NCBI GenBank assembly: GCA_900550965.1
Contig: URUC01000031.1
Location: forward strand, 1 to 20,846
Source: an uncultured Collinsella sp.
Lineage (GTDB): Bacteria; Actinomycetota; Coriobacteriia; Coriobacteriales; Coriobacteriaceae
Reading direction: 5' to 3'
DNA length: 20,846 nt
Made by a program: the position numbers and the translations under genes
In this document: positions 1-7,658 of the stretch, one piece after another
How positions within the stretch are numbered: the stretch's first letter is position 1
Layout: each line of letters opens with the position of its first letter
The notes under the pieces: model-generated
Databases searched by the model: none
Seen by the model: only the letters and a program-made list of their open reading frames with translations
Told to the model about the DNA's origin: nothing

Positions 1-103
1 TATCCCGCTCTACGGCGGCACCGTCGGTGAGCGGGATATTGTCGCGGCGCAAGGCCTCAAGAACGAGGCGATGGCAATCCTCTTGAATGGGATCGAATAC
101 CAT
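1..103 (-). CDS. Hypothetical protein, N-terminal fragment (cut by window edge)
   Basis: A leftward reading frame starts with ATG at 103-101 and stays open to the left edge (34 codons, beginning MVFDPIQEDC). A perfect AGGAGG lies about five bases upstream of the ATG on the minus strand, which makes this a convincing gene start although nothing downstream is visible. The visible residues are charged and helical-looking, with no signal peptide or membrane segment. I do not recognise the family and assign no function. It is transcribed divergently from the alcohol dehydrogenase at 604, so the 500-base gap between them must hold its promoter. A TATATA stretch at 141-146 is a possible -10, but I see no good -35. 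Confidence 0.7.
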   Translation of the reverse strand, partial: MVFDPIQEDCHRLVLEALRRDNIPLTDGAAVERD

Positions 104-603
104 GGGGCCTCCTTTGCTGCGGTTAGGGTTCAAATGTCTCTATATAAGGTTCTAGTTTACCCGCATGTGGCACACCGGGGGTGCCGCACTTGGACTTGCA
201 CCTTTGCACCACGAAGACGGATGTCGCACAAATGTCGGCACCTTGGACGACCGAGTGGTATCACGGTGCCGCAAACGGTCGATTTTTGGCGGCGAACGGG
301 GCACATTTTGGAGGAGCACCGTCCTGCCCGGGATATGTGGTCAACCTTGATAAAACGTTTGCCCAGCTTGGGAGTATGAATGCCCCACAAGGGTCTTCAG
401 GGATAGAAAAAACGTTTCATCATTGTCGGCTTTAGGTGAATAACTGACCAACCAGAACGGTAGAATAGTGTTTGTCTGAGCGTTGAGACGTTTAGACATC
501 GCGCATTGTCATCGCCGGCAACGCGCAAAACGGTCCTAACGGAGCCAATCGGGTGCTCCGTTATATACGCAAGTCTAAGAGGGGCTTGTTTAGGAGGCAC
601 AGT
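104..603. other. 500-base intergenic region between divergent genes
   Basis: I see no convincing gene here. The open frames that cross it lack ribosome sites and start in the neighbouring gene. It holds an inverted repeat CGGCACC (236-242) / GGTGCCG (265-271), and a 7-bp hairpin ACGGAGC (539-545) / GCTCCGT (555-561) in what should be the leader of the downstream dehydrogenase. That hairpin has no T-run, so it is not an intrinsic terminator. A TAGAAT at 461-466 is a candidate -10 without a matching -35. The length suggests regulator binding upstream of the dehydrogenase, but no known operator was recognised. Confidence 0.5.
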
Positions 604-1827
604 ATGGGACGTTTTACCAATCCTCGCGATCTGTACTTTGGTGAGGGCGCTCGCCACGAGGTGAAGAACCTCAAGGGCAAGAAGGCCATCATCGTTTCTG
701 GCGGCAGCTCTATGCGCCGCGGCGGGTTCCTGCAGGACGTCGAGAACGACCTTAAGGAAGGCGGTTTCGAGGTCAAGCTGTTCGAGGGCGTCGAGTCCGA
801 CCCGTCCATCGAGACGGTCATGAAGGGCGCCGAGGCCATGCGCGAGTTCGAGCCCGACTGGATTATCGCCATCGGCGGCGGCTCGCCCATCGATGCCGCT
901 AAGGCCATGTGGGTCTTCTACGAGTATCCCGAGGAGTCCTTCGATAACATCATCCAGCCGTTCAGCTTCCCCGAGCTGCGTCAGAAGGCTCATTTCTGCG
1001 CCATCTCCTCTACCTCCGGCACCGCTACCGAGGTCACCGCGTTCTCCGTCATTACCGACTACGCCAAGGGCATCAAGTACCCGCTGGCCGACTTCAACAT
1101 CACCCCTGATGTCGCCATCGTCGACCCCGAGCTCACCTACACCATGCCCGCCAAGCTGTGCGCCCACACCGGCATGGATGCTCTGACCCACTGCATGGAG
1201 GCCTACGTTTCCACCTGCGCCTCTATGTTCACCGACGCCAACGCCCTGCACGGCATCCGCGAGATCGTCGAGTGGCTGCCCAAGTCCTATGCTGGCGACC
1301 ATGAGGCCCGTCAGCACATGCACGAGGCTCAGTGCATCGCCGGTATCGCCTTCTCCTCGGGCCTGCTCGGCATCGTTCACTCCATGGCTCACAAGACCGG
1401 TGCTGCCTTCGAGAACGGCCACATCATCCACGGTGCCGCTAACGCCATGTACCTGGGCAAGGTAATCCAGTGGAACTCCAAGGACCCGCGTGCTGCTGAG
1501 CGTTACGCTTACGTGGCCAAGGAGATCCTGCACCTTCCCGGCGAGACCAACGAGGAGCTCATCGCTGCGCTCGTCCAGAAGATTCGCGATCTCAACGACC
1601 AGCTCAACATTCCGCAGTCCATCAAGGATTACGCGAATGGTGGCGTGAAGGTCGACGCCGAGAACCCGCAGATGGTTTCCGAGGAGGAGTTCCTCGCCAA
1701 GCTGCCCGAGATCGCTGCGAACGCCGAGACCGACGCCTGCACGCCCGAGAACCCGCGTGAGACCAAGGCTGCCGACTTCGAGAAGATCCTCAAGGCCTGC
1801 TACTACGACACCGACATCGATTTCTAA
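604..1827 (+). CDS. Iron-containing alcohol dehydrogenase (FucO/butanol dehydrogenase-like)
   Basis: Cytoplasmic NAD(P)-dependent oxidoreductase of the Fe-ADH family, 407 aa, normal length for the group. The dinucleotide-binding loop GGGSPIDAAK is at residues 91-100. By alignment with lactaldehyde reductase FucO the metal ligands are D192, H196 (in GMDALTH), H263 (in SMAHKTGA) and H276 (in HGAAN). The start at 604 is chosen because AGGAGG at 592-597 lies six bases upstream; an in-frame upstream start at 553 has no such site. Family members reduce short aldehydes (butanal, lactaldehyde, 3-hydroxypropanal) to alcohols, usually to reoxidise NAD(P)H in fermentation; the substrate cannot be read from the sequence. 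It is followed by a strong terminator and then two glycerol-dehydrogenase-type genes, which suggests a role in fermentative alcohol or polyol metabolism. Confidence 0.92.
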   Translation: MGRFTNPRDLYFGEGARHEVKNLKGKKAIIVSGGSSMRRGGFLQDVENDLKEGGFEVKLFEGVESDPSIETVMKGAEAMREFEPDWIIAIGGGSPIDAAKAMWVFYEYPEESFDNIIQPFSFPELRQKAHFCAISSTSGTATEVTAFSVITDYAKGIKYPLADFNITPDVAIVDPELTYTMPAKLCAHTGMDALTHCMEAYVSTCASMFTDANALHGIREIVEWLPKSYAGDHEARQHMHEAQCIAGIAFSSGLLGIVHSMAHKTGAAFENGHIIHGAANAMYLGKVIQWNSKDPRAAERYAYVAKEILHLPGETNEELIAALVQKIRDLNDQLNIPQSIKDYANGGVKVDAENPQMVSEEEFLAKLPEIAANAETDACTPENPRETKAADFEKILKACYYDTDIDF

Positions 1828-1848
1828 TCGACTCTTGTTATCGTAACT

Positions 1849-1892
1849 AGGGGCTCCGCACGTATCTGTACGGAGCCCCTTTCTTTTTTCTT
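1849..1892 (+). terminator. Intrinsic terminator after the Fe-ADH gene
   Basis: A perfect 10-bp stem AGGGGCTCCG (1849-1858) / CGGAGCCCCT (1871-1880) with a 12-base loop is followed by a T-rich run (TTTCTTTTTTCTTTT). It ends only 18 bases before the gldA start codon, so gldA must be read through it or start from a promoter hidden in it. Confidence 0.9.
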
Positions 1893-1910
1893 TTAGAGAA
1901 TGGGATAGTT

Positions 1911-3011
1911 ATGGCTGCAATTTTCAATAGCCCCAGCAAGTACATCCAGGGTCCGGACGAGCTCGCCAAGCTCGGCTCCTATGTCGAGCCGCTCGGCGCT
2001 AAGGCCCTCGTCATCGTGACGCCTTCGGGCAAGAAGCGCGTCGGTGCCAAGATCGAGGGCGGTTTTGCCGAGGCTAAGGCCGAGCTGCTGTTTGAGGACT
2101 TTAACGGCGAGTGCTCCAAGGGCGAGGTCGATCGCCTGGTTGCGCTCGCTCGCGACAACGGTTGCGACATCATCGTCGGCGTCGGTGGCGGCAAGATCCT
2201 CGACACCGCGAAGGCCGTCGCCTATTACCTGGAGTCCCCGGTTATCATTTGCCCCACCATTGCTTCGACCGATGCCCCGTGTTCGGCGCTTTCGGTGCTT
2301 TACACCGACGATGGCCAGTTCGATAAATATCTCTTCCTTAAGGCAAACCCCAACATTGTCCTGATGGATACGACGGTTATCGCGGCGAGCCCGGTGCGCC
2401 TGACGGTTTCCGGTATGGGCGATGCGCTCGCAACCTACTTTGAGGCCCAGGCGACGCATGATGCCGACGGTGGCACCTGCGCTGGCGGCAAGGGCGGCAT
2501 GGCCGGTCTGGCGCTCGCCAAGCTTTGCTACGAGACGCTTATGGCCGATGGCGTCAAGGCCAAGGTCGCGCTGGAGAAGGGTGCGCTCACGCCTGCAGTC
2601 GAGCATATCATCGAGGCCAATACGCTGCTTTCGGGCATTGGCTTTGAGAGCTCGGGCCTTGCTGCTGCTCATGCCATCCACAATGGCCTGACGATGCTGC
2701 CCGAGTGCCACGGCATGTATCACGGCGAGAAGGTCGCCTTTGGCACCATCGTCCAGCTGGTACTCGAGGATGCTCCGACTGAGAAACTCGAGGAAGTCCT
2801 GGGCTTCTGCATTGAGCTGGGCCTGCCGGTCACGATGAAGGAACTTGGCGTTGCCGAGCTTACGCGCGAGCAGGCCATGGTCGTTGCCGAGGCCGCCTGC
2901 GCGCCCGAGGACACCATGTGCAACATGCCGTTTGAGGTGACGCCCGAGATGGTCGCAAACGCCATCCTGGGTGCCGACGCGCTGGGCCACTACTATCTCA
3001 TGGATGAGTAA
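1911..3011 (+). CDS. gldA: Glycerol dehydrogenase
   Basis: Zinc-dependent, NAD-linked glycerol dehydrogenase of the Fe-ADH superfamily, which oxidises glycerol to dihydroxyacetone in the cytoplasm (or the reverse). 366 aa, the usual GldA length. The N-terminus SPSKYIQGPDEL is typical of GldA. GVGGGKILDTAKA (90-102) binds the cofactor, CPTIASTDAPCSALSVLY (114-131) follows, and the metal ligands are D171 (GMGDALATYFEA), H254 (AAHAIHNG) and H271 (MYHGEKVAFG). The start codon is the only plausible one, but no clear Shine-Dalgarno precedes it and the leader from the upstream terminator is only 18 bases, so translation or transcription may be limited or coupled. It is flanked by terminators on both sides, so it behaves as its own unit or as a read-through unit with the dehydrogenase before it. 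Confidence 0.93.
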   Translation: MAAIFNSPSKYIQGPDELAKLGSYVEPLGAKALVIVTPSGKKRVGAKIEGGFAEAKAELLFEDFNGECSKGEVDRLVALARDNGCDIIVGVGGGKILDTAKAVAYYLESPVIICPTIASTDAPCSALSVLYTDDGQFDKYLFLKANPNIVLMDTTVIAASPVRLTVSGMGDALATYFEAQATHDADGGTCAGGKGGMAGLALAKLCYETLMADGVKAKVALEKGALTPAVEHIIEANTLLSGIGFESSGLAAAHAIHNGLTMLPECHGMYHGEKVAFGTIVQLVLEDAPTEKLEEVLGFCIELGLPVTMKELGVAELTREQAMVVAEAACAPEDTMCNMPFEVTPEMVANAILGADALGHYYLMDE

Positions 3012-3023
3012 ATCAAGCTAAGG

Positions 3024-3059
3024 AAGGGGCAAAGCAAGCAGATGGCTTTGCCCCTTTTT
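3024..3059 (+). terminator. Intrinsic terminator after gldA
   Basis: A perfect 12-bp stem AAGGGGCAAAGC (3024-3035) / GCTTTGCCCCTT (3045-3056) with a 9-base loop runs into TTTTT. Confidence 0.9.
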
Positions 3060-3066
3060 GCTATGG

Positions 3067-3091
3067 TGCAAAGGGGACAGGTTACTTTGCA
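3067..3091. repeat. Short REP-like extragenic palindrome
   Basis: Inverted repeat TGCAAAG (3067-3073) / CTTTGCA (3085-3091) around GGGACAGGTTA, placed between a terminator and the next gene. Its shape (7-bp arms around GGGGACAG) resembles the short REP palindromes that occur in many bacterial genomes. That resemblance is from memory; copy number was not checked. Confidence 0.35.
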
Positions 3092-3124
3092 TCAATCTTT
3101 GTTTGATGAAGGGCGGATTCGCGT

Positions 3125-4192
3125 ATGGCGCTTCCTATGGTTTATGGCGGTCCCGGTCGGTATATTCAGGGGCCGGGCGAACTTTCGCGTCAGGGCAGGT
3201 ATTTGTCATGGTTGGGCTGCGCTGCCTATGTCTTGTTTGACCAGGGCACCGAGGATCGGCTGTGCAGGCAGATCGTCGATGGATTTCTGGACGATGATCT
3301 AAGCGAGCCGTTCTTTAAGATTTATAACGGTCCGTGTACGGAAGATGCCGTTGTCGAAATGGCCAAGGAAGCCCGGGCTGAGTATTGCGACATGGTGGTC
3401 GGTATCGGTGGTGGCAAGATGCTCGATATCGCTAAGGCCGTTGCGTTTTATGCTGAGCTGCCGTTGTGTGTATGCCCCACGGCGGCCTCAATGGATGGTC
3501 CGTGCAGCGCGATTTCGGTGTTGTATCACGAGGACGGGTCGTTCGACCGCTACTTGATGCTCGAGAAGAATCCAGATCTGGTCGTGGTCGATACCAACGT
3601 GGTCGCGGCGGCCCCACTGCGTATGACGGTCGCTGGCATGGGCGACGCACTGGCAACGTACTTCGAGGCGCGTTCGTGTGCCGCGGCGCACGGCGCCAAC
3701 GAGCACGGTGGCGCGCCGGGGCACTTGGCACTGGTCGCGGCACGTGCCTGCTACGACACGCTTATGGAGTGCGGTGTCGCTGCCAAGCGCGATCTCAAAA
3801 AGGGGCGTACATCGCCGGCGGTTGAGCGCCTGATCGAGTGCAATATTCTGCTCTCGGGCGTTGGCTTTGAGAGCGGTGGCTTGGCGTTGGCGCATGCCAT
3901 CGCCAACGGCCTGACGATTCTGCCCGAGTGCAAGGCTATGCACGGCGAGGCCGTGGCGTTTGGTCTGGTGGTCCAGCTTCGTCTGGAGCGTGCGCCCGAG
4001 CTTGAACAGGTGCTCGAGTTTTGTCAGCGCGTCGGTCTGCCGACGACGCTCGAGGAGCTGGGCCTTGGCGAGATTTCCGATGCCGACCTGCAGGGTGTTG
4101 CAAATGCGGTCTTTAGAAACGAGCGTAACATAGCCAACGAGCAGGCCAAGGTGACCAAACAAAAGCTCGTGCAGCTCATGTGCGAGGCATAG
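3125..4192 (+). CDS. GldA-like Fe/Zn alcohol dehydrogenase, second paralogue
   Basis: A 355-aa paralogue of the gldA product just upstream, sharing the order of motifs: GGPGRYIQGPGEL near the N-terminus, GIGGGKMLDIAKAVAFY (93-109), CPTAASMDGPCSAISVLY (117-134), and the predicted metal ligands D174 (GMGDALATYFEA), H257 (LAHAIANG) and H273 (AMHGEAVAFG). The second histidine of the GldA HAIHNG motif is alanine here, but the metal-binding one is kept, so it should still be an active enzyme. The region after residue 320 is shorter and diverged (ends KQKLVQLMCEA), which may alter the substrate pocket or oligomer contacts. A weak GAAGGGCGG lies about nine bases before the ATG. Glycerol dehydrogenase is possible, but another small polyol or hydroxyketone substrate is equally plausible. 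Confidence 0.88.
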   Translation: MALPMVYGGPGRYIQGPGELSRQGRYLSWLGCAAYVLFDQGTEDRLCRQIVDGFLDDDLSEPFFKIYNGPCTEDAVVEMAKEARAEYCDMVVGIGGGKMLDIAKAVAFYAELPLCVCPTAASMDGPCSAISVLYHEDGSFDRYLMLEKNPDLVVVDTNVVAAAPLRMTVAGMGDALATYFEARSCAAAHGANEHGGAPGHLALVAARACYDTLMECGVAAKRDLKKGRTSPAVERLIECNILLSGVGFESGGLALAHAIANGLTILPECKAMHGEAVAFGLVVQLRLERAPELEQVLEFCQRVGLPTTLEELGLGEISDADLQGVANAVFRNERNIANEQAKVTKQKLVQLMCEA

Positions 4193-4343
4193 TTTGGCGC
4201 TTGATTGACCTTGTGCAATCGAGGCGGCGATAGGCCATAGGCTATTTGTCCCAAAGGTGCTCCGCGTGTAATTTGCTCGAGGCACGGGCCGATGGCGTAT
4301 CATTATCTCTTGCTTGTTTGCACTGCTCAGGGAGGGGCCGCGC

Positions 4344-5597
4344 ATGGCGCAGGAACACGATCTGTTTGATGACATTATCGAGATCAGCAAGGGTTTCGAC
4401 TTTCTTAAAAACCCGCTTGGCGGTGTGACCGACGCACTCGATCCGTCGGCGCCCCAGTGGAATCCTGCCGACTACAAGGAGCGTCCGCGCGGCAATACCA
4501 TTCCGTGCTTGACCTGCAAAAACGAAAAGAGCGGTTGCACCGCGTGCATGGATGTGTGCCCGGTCAACGCTATCGAGGTCGAGGAAGACGCTATCGAGAT
4601 CCTCGACTCCTGTCGCAAGTGCGGCCTGTGCGCCGCTGCCTGTCCGACCGAGGCGATCATCTCGCCGCGCTTGGCGCCCAAAAACCTGTATGACGACATT
4701 GTCTCGGCAGCTACGAGCCACGAGACCGCCTACGTCACCTGCACGCGCGCCCTTAAGCGCATGCCGCGCGAGAACGAGGTCGTCGTTGCCTGCGTGGGCG
4801 ATATTACGGCCGAGACCTGGTTCTCGGTACTGGCGGACTATCCCAACGTGAGTGTGTACCTGCCGTTGGGCGTGTGCGATAAATGCCGCAACACCGGCGG
4901 TGAGGACATTCTGGGCGAGGCCATCGCTACCGCCGAGGAGTGGGCCGGTACGGGCATGGGCCTGGAGGTCGACCCAAAGAGCCTCAAATGTCATAAGCGC
5001 CGCGAGTACGAGCGCAAGGAGTACATGGATAAGATTGCCCGCACCACGGGCCTTACCGTGACCAAGCTCAACCCGGCAACGGCGGCGCTGGCCTCGGTGA
5101 CGCAGAAGCTCAAAGCCCACCGCCACCAGATTACCCAGCTGGAGCGCACGCTCAATACCATGTGCGGCACCACGACGGCCAAACGTCGCCGTACGCTTAC
5201 GCACGGGCGACAGCTGGTGCTCTCGACGCTGCAAAACCACCCCGAGCTTGCCCAGAACATGCAGGTGAGCACGCCGGAGTGCGATTTTGACAAGTGCACG
5301 TCGTGTGGCGAGTGTGTCAATGTATGTCCCACATTCGCCTGCGATTTGGTGGGAAGCGGCCGCTTTGCGTTGGAGTCCACGTATTGTTTGGGCTGCGGTG
5401 CCTGCGTCAAGGTGTGCCCCGAGCATGCGCTCAAGTTAGTTAAGCATGACGCGTCCAATCTGGTCGTCGTCGATCCCGAAGCCGAGGAAAAGGCCGCCCA
5501 GAAGGCGAAGGCTCACGAAGAAGCTGAGAAGGTCAAGGCCGAGGCAAAGGCCAAGCTTGACAAGATACTCGACCAGGTGGAAAAGCTCGCGGACTAG
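4344..5597 (+). CDS. Polyferredoxin with four 4Fe-4S cysteine motifs and a coiled-coil tail
   Basis: A soluble 417-aa iron-sulphur protein. An N-terminal pair of cluster motifs (C55, C58, C65, C68, C72, then C90, C93, C96, C100) is followed by a ~200-residue middle part with further cysteines (C133, C150, C178/C181 in GVCDKC, C216). A C-terminal pair of canonical CxxCxxCxxxCP motifs (C318-C328, C348-C358) comes next, and then a charged Ala/Glu/Lys-rich coiled coil (about 378-417). It probably shuttles electrons or acts as an electron-transfer subunit; the partner is not visible here. The start at 4344 is set by AGGGAGGG at 4329-4336; the earlier in-frame ATG at 4314 has no such site. No signal peptide is seen, so it should be cytoplasmic. 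I know of no characterised protein with exactly this layout. A 151-base gap separates it from the dehydrogenases, so co-transcription is uncertain. Confidence 0.85.
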   Translation: MAQEHDLFDDIIEISKGFDFLKNPLGGVTDALDPSAPQWNPADYKERPRGNTIPCLTCKNEKSGCTACMDVCPVNAIEVEEDAIEILDSCRKCGLCAAACPTEAIISPRLAPKNLYDDIVSAATSHETAYVTCTRALKRMPRENEVVVACVGDITAETWFSVLADYPNVSVYLPLGVCDKCRNTGGEDILGEAIATAEEWAGTGMGLEVDPKSLKCHKRREYERKEYMDKIARTTGLTVTKLNPATAALASVTQKLKAHRHQITQLERTLNTMCGTTTAKRRRTLTHGRQLVLSTLQNHPELAQNMQVSTPECDFDKCTSCGECVNVCPTFACDLVGSGRFALESTYCLGCGACVKVCPEHALKLVKHDASNLVVVDPEAEEKAAQKAKAHEEAEKVKAEAKAKLDKILDQVEKLAD

Positions 5598-5644
5598 TCA
5601 GCGACCTCCATCTCTGCTTCATTCGTGCCGCCGTGGCGTCCGGG

Positions 5645-5674
5645 TTCGCCCAGATGCTGCGGCGGCGCTATACT
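5645..5674 (+). promoter_or_regulatory. Candidate promoter of ychF
   Basis: TATACT (5669-5674) is a good -10. The -35 (TTCGCC, 5645-5650, 18-base spacer) is weak. This would give a leader of about 30 bases before the GTG of ychF. Confidence 0.45.
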
Positions 5675-5711
5675 TATGCAGTTTGAAATGCTTGTACCAA
5701 AAGGAGCTGTC

Positions 5712-6788
5712 GTGTCCCTTTCCATCGGTATCGTGGGCCTGCCCAACGTAGGCAAGTCGACGCTGTTCACCGCGCTTACCAAAAAGACCGGCCTTGCCGC
5801 CAATTACCCGTTCGCCACGATCGACCCCAACGTGGGTATCGTCGATGTGCCCGATAGCCGTCTGCAAAAGCTCGCCGACATCGTCAACCCGGGTCGCATT
5901 GTGCCGGCGACGGTCGAGTTCGTCGACATCGCAGGTCTGGTGAAGGGCGCTAACGAGGGCGAGGGTCTGGGTAACCAGTTCCTGGCCAACATTCGCGAGA
6001 CCGACGCCATCTGCGAGGTCGTGCGCTACTTTAAGGACCCCAACGTTATGCGCGAGGTGGGCCGCACGGGCGAGTTCGTCGATCCCGCCGGTGACGCCGA
6101 CACCATCATGACCGAGCTTATCCTGGCCGACATGGGCACGCTCGAGAAGCAGCTGCCCAAGCTCGAGAAAGAGGCCAAGCGCGACAAGGAGCTCATGCCC
6201 AAGTTCGAGGTCGCCAAGCGCCTGCTTGCCTGGCTCAACGAGGGCAAGCGCGCTGCGTCCATGGAGATGACCGACGAGGAACGTGCTGCCGCTAAGGGCC
6301 TGTTCCTGCTCACCATGAAGCCCATCCTGTACGTGGCCAACGTAGACGAGGACATGCTCAACGAGGACCTGGCGCCCATCGACGGCGTCAAGCCGCTGCC
6401 CATCTGTGCCAAGATCGAGGCCGAGCTTTCCGAGCTCGATCCCGAGGACGCGGCCGACTACCTGGAGAGCTTGGGCCTGGAGCAGCCCGGCCTGGACGTG
6501 CTTGCGCAGGCGGCCTATAAGCTGCTCGGCCTGCAGTCGTTCTTTACGGCTGGCGAGATGGAGGTCAAGGCCTGGACGGTTCGCCAGGGCGCGACCGCTC
6601 CGCAGGCTGCCGGTGTCATCCACACCGACTTTGAACGCGGCTTTATTAAGGCCGAGGTCATTGGCTATGACGACTATATCGAGCTCGGCGGCGAGCAGGG
6701 CGCCAAGGCCGCCGGCAAGCTGCGTATTGAGGGCAAGGACTATGTCATGGCCGATGGCGACGTCGTGCACTTCCGCTTTAACGTGTAA
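5712..6788 (+). CDS. ychF: Redox-regulated universal ATPase YchF (OLA1 family)
   Basis: A ribosome-associated, Obg-related P-loop protein that prefers ATP over GTP. 358 aa from a GTG start at 5712, placed by AAAGGAG at 5700-5706 and by the family N-terminus (V)[12 protein letters not shown]. coli YchF has 363 aa. The P-loop GLPNVGKST is at 9-17, and switch [11 protein letters not shown] is at 72-80 followed by [14 protein letters not shown]. The NVDE motif (210-213) replaces NKxD and explains ATP preference. The C-terminal TGS domain includes [17 protein letters not shown] and ends in HFRFNV. Residue 114, histidine in E. coli YchF and implicated in hydrolysis, appears to be arginine here. A DUF1648 gene starts 11 bases after the stop and is probably co-transcribed. 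Confidence 0.96.
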   Translation: MSLSIGIVGLPNVGKSTLFTALTKKTGLAANYPFATIDPNVGIVDVPDSRLQKLADIVNPGRIVPATVEFVDIAGLVKGANEGEGLGNQFLANIRETDAICEVVRYFKDPNVMREVGRTGEFVDPAGDADTIMTELILADMGTLEKQLPKLEKEAKRDKELMPKFEVAKRLLAWLNEGKRAASMEMTDEERAAAKGLFLLTMKPILYVANVDEDMLNEDLAPIDGVKPLPICAKIEAELSELDPEDAADYLESLGLEQPGLDVLAQAAYKLLGLQSFFTAGEMEVKAWTVRQGATAPQAAGVIHTDFERGFIKAEVIGYDDYIELGGEQGAKAAGKLRIEGKDYVMADGDVVHFRFNV

Positions 6789-6799
6789 GGACGACGCGC

Positions 6800-7183
6800 A
6801 TGTTTAAATATGGCAAAAAAGCCGGCTACATGGGCGTCGCGCTGCTGGTGCTTGCGGTGCTTCCGCTGGTGGTCGCAGCGTTTGTTATCCCCAACATTGG
6901 TCCCGAGGTGGCAACGAAGTTTAACGCAGCCGGCGAGGTGACGCGCTGGGGCAAGAGCTACGAGCTGCTGGCACTGCCGGTGCTCAACCTGTTGCTGAGC
7001 GTGGCGACGTACTTTACGGCAGGACGCCAGGCTAAAAACAATGATGATTCCGCCGCCATGGCGCGCATCGTGTGCGAGCGCTACCTGCGTAATGGTTGCA
7101 TCACGGGTGTGTTCCTCAACGTGATTAACGTTTACTTTATGTACTCGGCGATTACCGGAACGGGCTTTGGCTTTGGTTTCTAG
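6800..7183 (+). CDS. Small DUF1648 (SdpI N-terminal-like) membrane protein
   Basis: A 127-aa predicted inner-membrane protein with three hydrophobic segments (about 10-30, 54-74 and 100-119). Between the first two lies the signature of DUF1648, IPNIGPEVATKFNAAGEVTRW, where the family usually has a run such as PxxIPxHFNxxGxxxxxG. DUF1648 occurs in SdpI-type immunity/signalling proteins of Bacillus and in many small uncharacterised proteins; no immunity role is claimed here. It starts 11 bases after the ychF stop with AAGGA just before it, so it is likely expressed with ychF. The C-terminus is unusually Gly/Phe-rich (GTGFGFGF). It ends 9 bases from the stop of the convergent gene on the other strand. 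Confidence 0.8.
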   Translation: MFKYGKKAGYMGVALLVLAVLPLVVAAFVIPNIGPEVATKFNAAGEVTRWGKSYELLALPVLNLLLSVATYFTAGRQAKNNDDSAAMARIVCERYLRNGCITGVFLNVINVYFMYSAITGTGFGFGF

Positions 7184-7192
7184 CTTGTCCTT

Positions 7193-7582
7193 TTAGGCAA
7201 CGAGCCTGCACGCATATTCAATGGCTGCTGCGAGGCCGCCGCTCGATCGTGGTTTAAAGACCATATCGGCGGCGGCCTCGTTTTCGTATCCGGCGCCGCG
7301 AAGGGCGAGCGCGATACCGGCTTCCAGGAGAAGGGGCAGACCGCGTTGGCTGGTTGCGATTACGGCAGCCTGATTGAGCGAGCAGCTATGCGTTTGGCAT
7401 TGGATGGCAAGTTCACCTTGCGCCGGGCAAGGGACCAGAACGGCGGCGACGCGACTTGATAGCAATGCAAATGCTGTGCGCTCATCGGGCGAAAGGCATT
7501 CGGCTTCAACGACGACGAGCTTGGGCGGTACGCTGTTTGTGCGAAGCGTGGCTCGGTACATGCGGACCGAAGAACCCGACAT
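7193..7582 (-). CDS. Uncharacterised 129-aa protein, divergent from an XRE regulator
   Basis: Cytoplasmic-looking protein with no signal peptide or membrane segment that I can see, and no family I recognise. The ATG at 7582 is preferred over an upstream TTG at 7606 because AGGAG lies seven bases before it, and because the TTG would put the coding sequence into the palindrome. The central part (VVVEAECLSPDERTAFALL, then AAVLVPCPAQGELAIQC) alternates strand-like and helical stretches with three spaced cysteines. The C-terminal half is rich in Ala/Leu/Gly (LLLEAGIALALRGAG) and resembles a small alpha/beta domain. It is read away from the XRE gene at 7659, with a shared operator-like palindrome between them, so it is a likely target of that regulator. 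Confidence 0.65.
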   Translation of the reverse strand: MSGSSVRMYRATLRTNSVPPKLVVVEAECLSPDERTAFALLSSRVAAVLVPCPAQGELAIQCQTHSCSLNQAAVIATSQRGLPLLLEAGIALALRGAGYENEAAADMVFKPRSSGGLAAAIEYACRLVA

Positions 7583-7605
7583 AGAAAACTCCTGTGTATT
7601 CGGCA

Positions 7606-7629
7606 AAACGTAAACTATAGTTTACGTTT
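7606..7629. promoter_or_regulatory. Perfect 24-bp palindrome, putative operator of the divergent pair
   Basis: Every base from 7606 to 7617 (AAACGTAAACTA) pairs with 7629 to 7618, giving 12-bp half sites with no spacer. The centre CTATAG creates a TATAGT -10-like hexamer on both strands (7616-7621 on plus, 7619-7614 on minus), so one dimer bound here could shut both divergent promoters. The -35 boxes are poor. The small XRE protein encoded next to it is the natural candidate ligand. Confidence 0.75.
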
Positions 7630-7658
7630 ATGTTCGGCTCCATTTCAAACTCGGCTGC

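Noticed and set aside
71..379. 102-codon frame in the gap before the Fe-ADH gene
   Set aside because: It begins inside the leftward gene, has no ribosome site, and gives a Cys/Arg-rich product without domain-like pattern.
7193..7606. Upstream TTG start for the 129-aa gene
   Set aside because: It would start at the edge of the palindrome without a ribosome site, while the ATG at 7582 has AGGAG at good distance.
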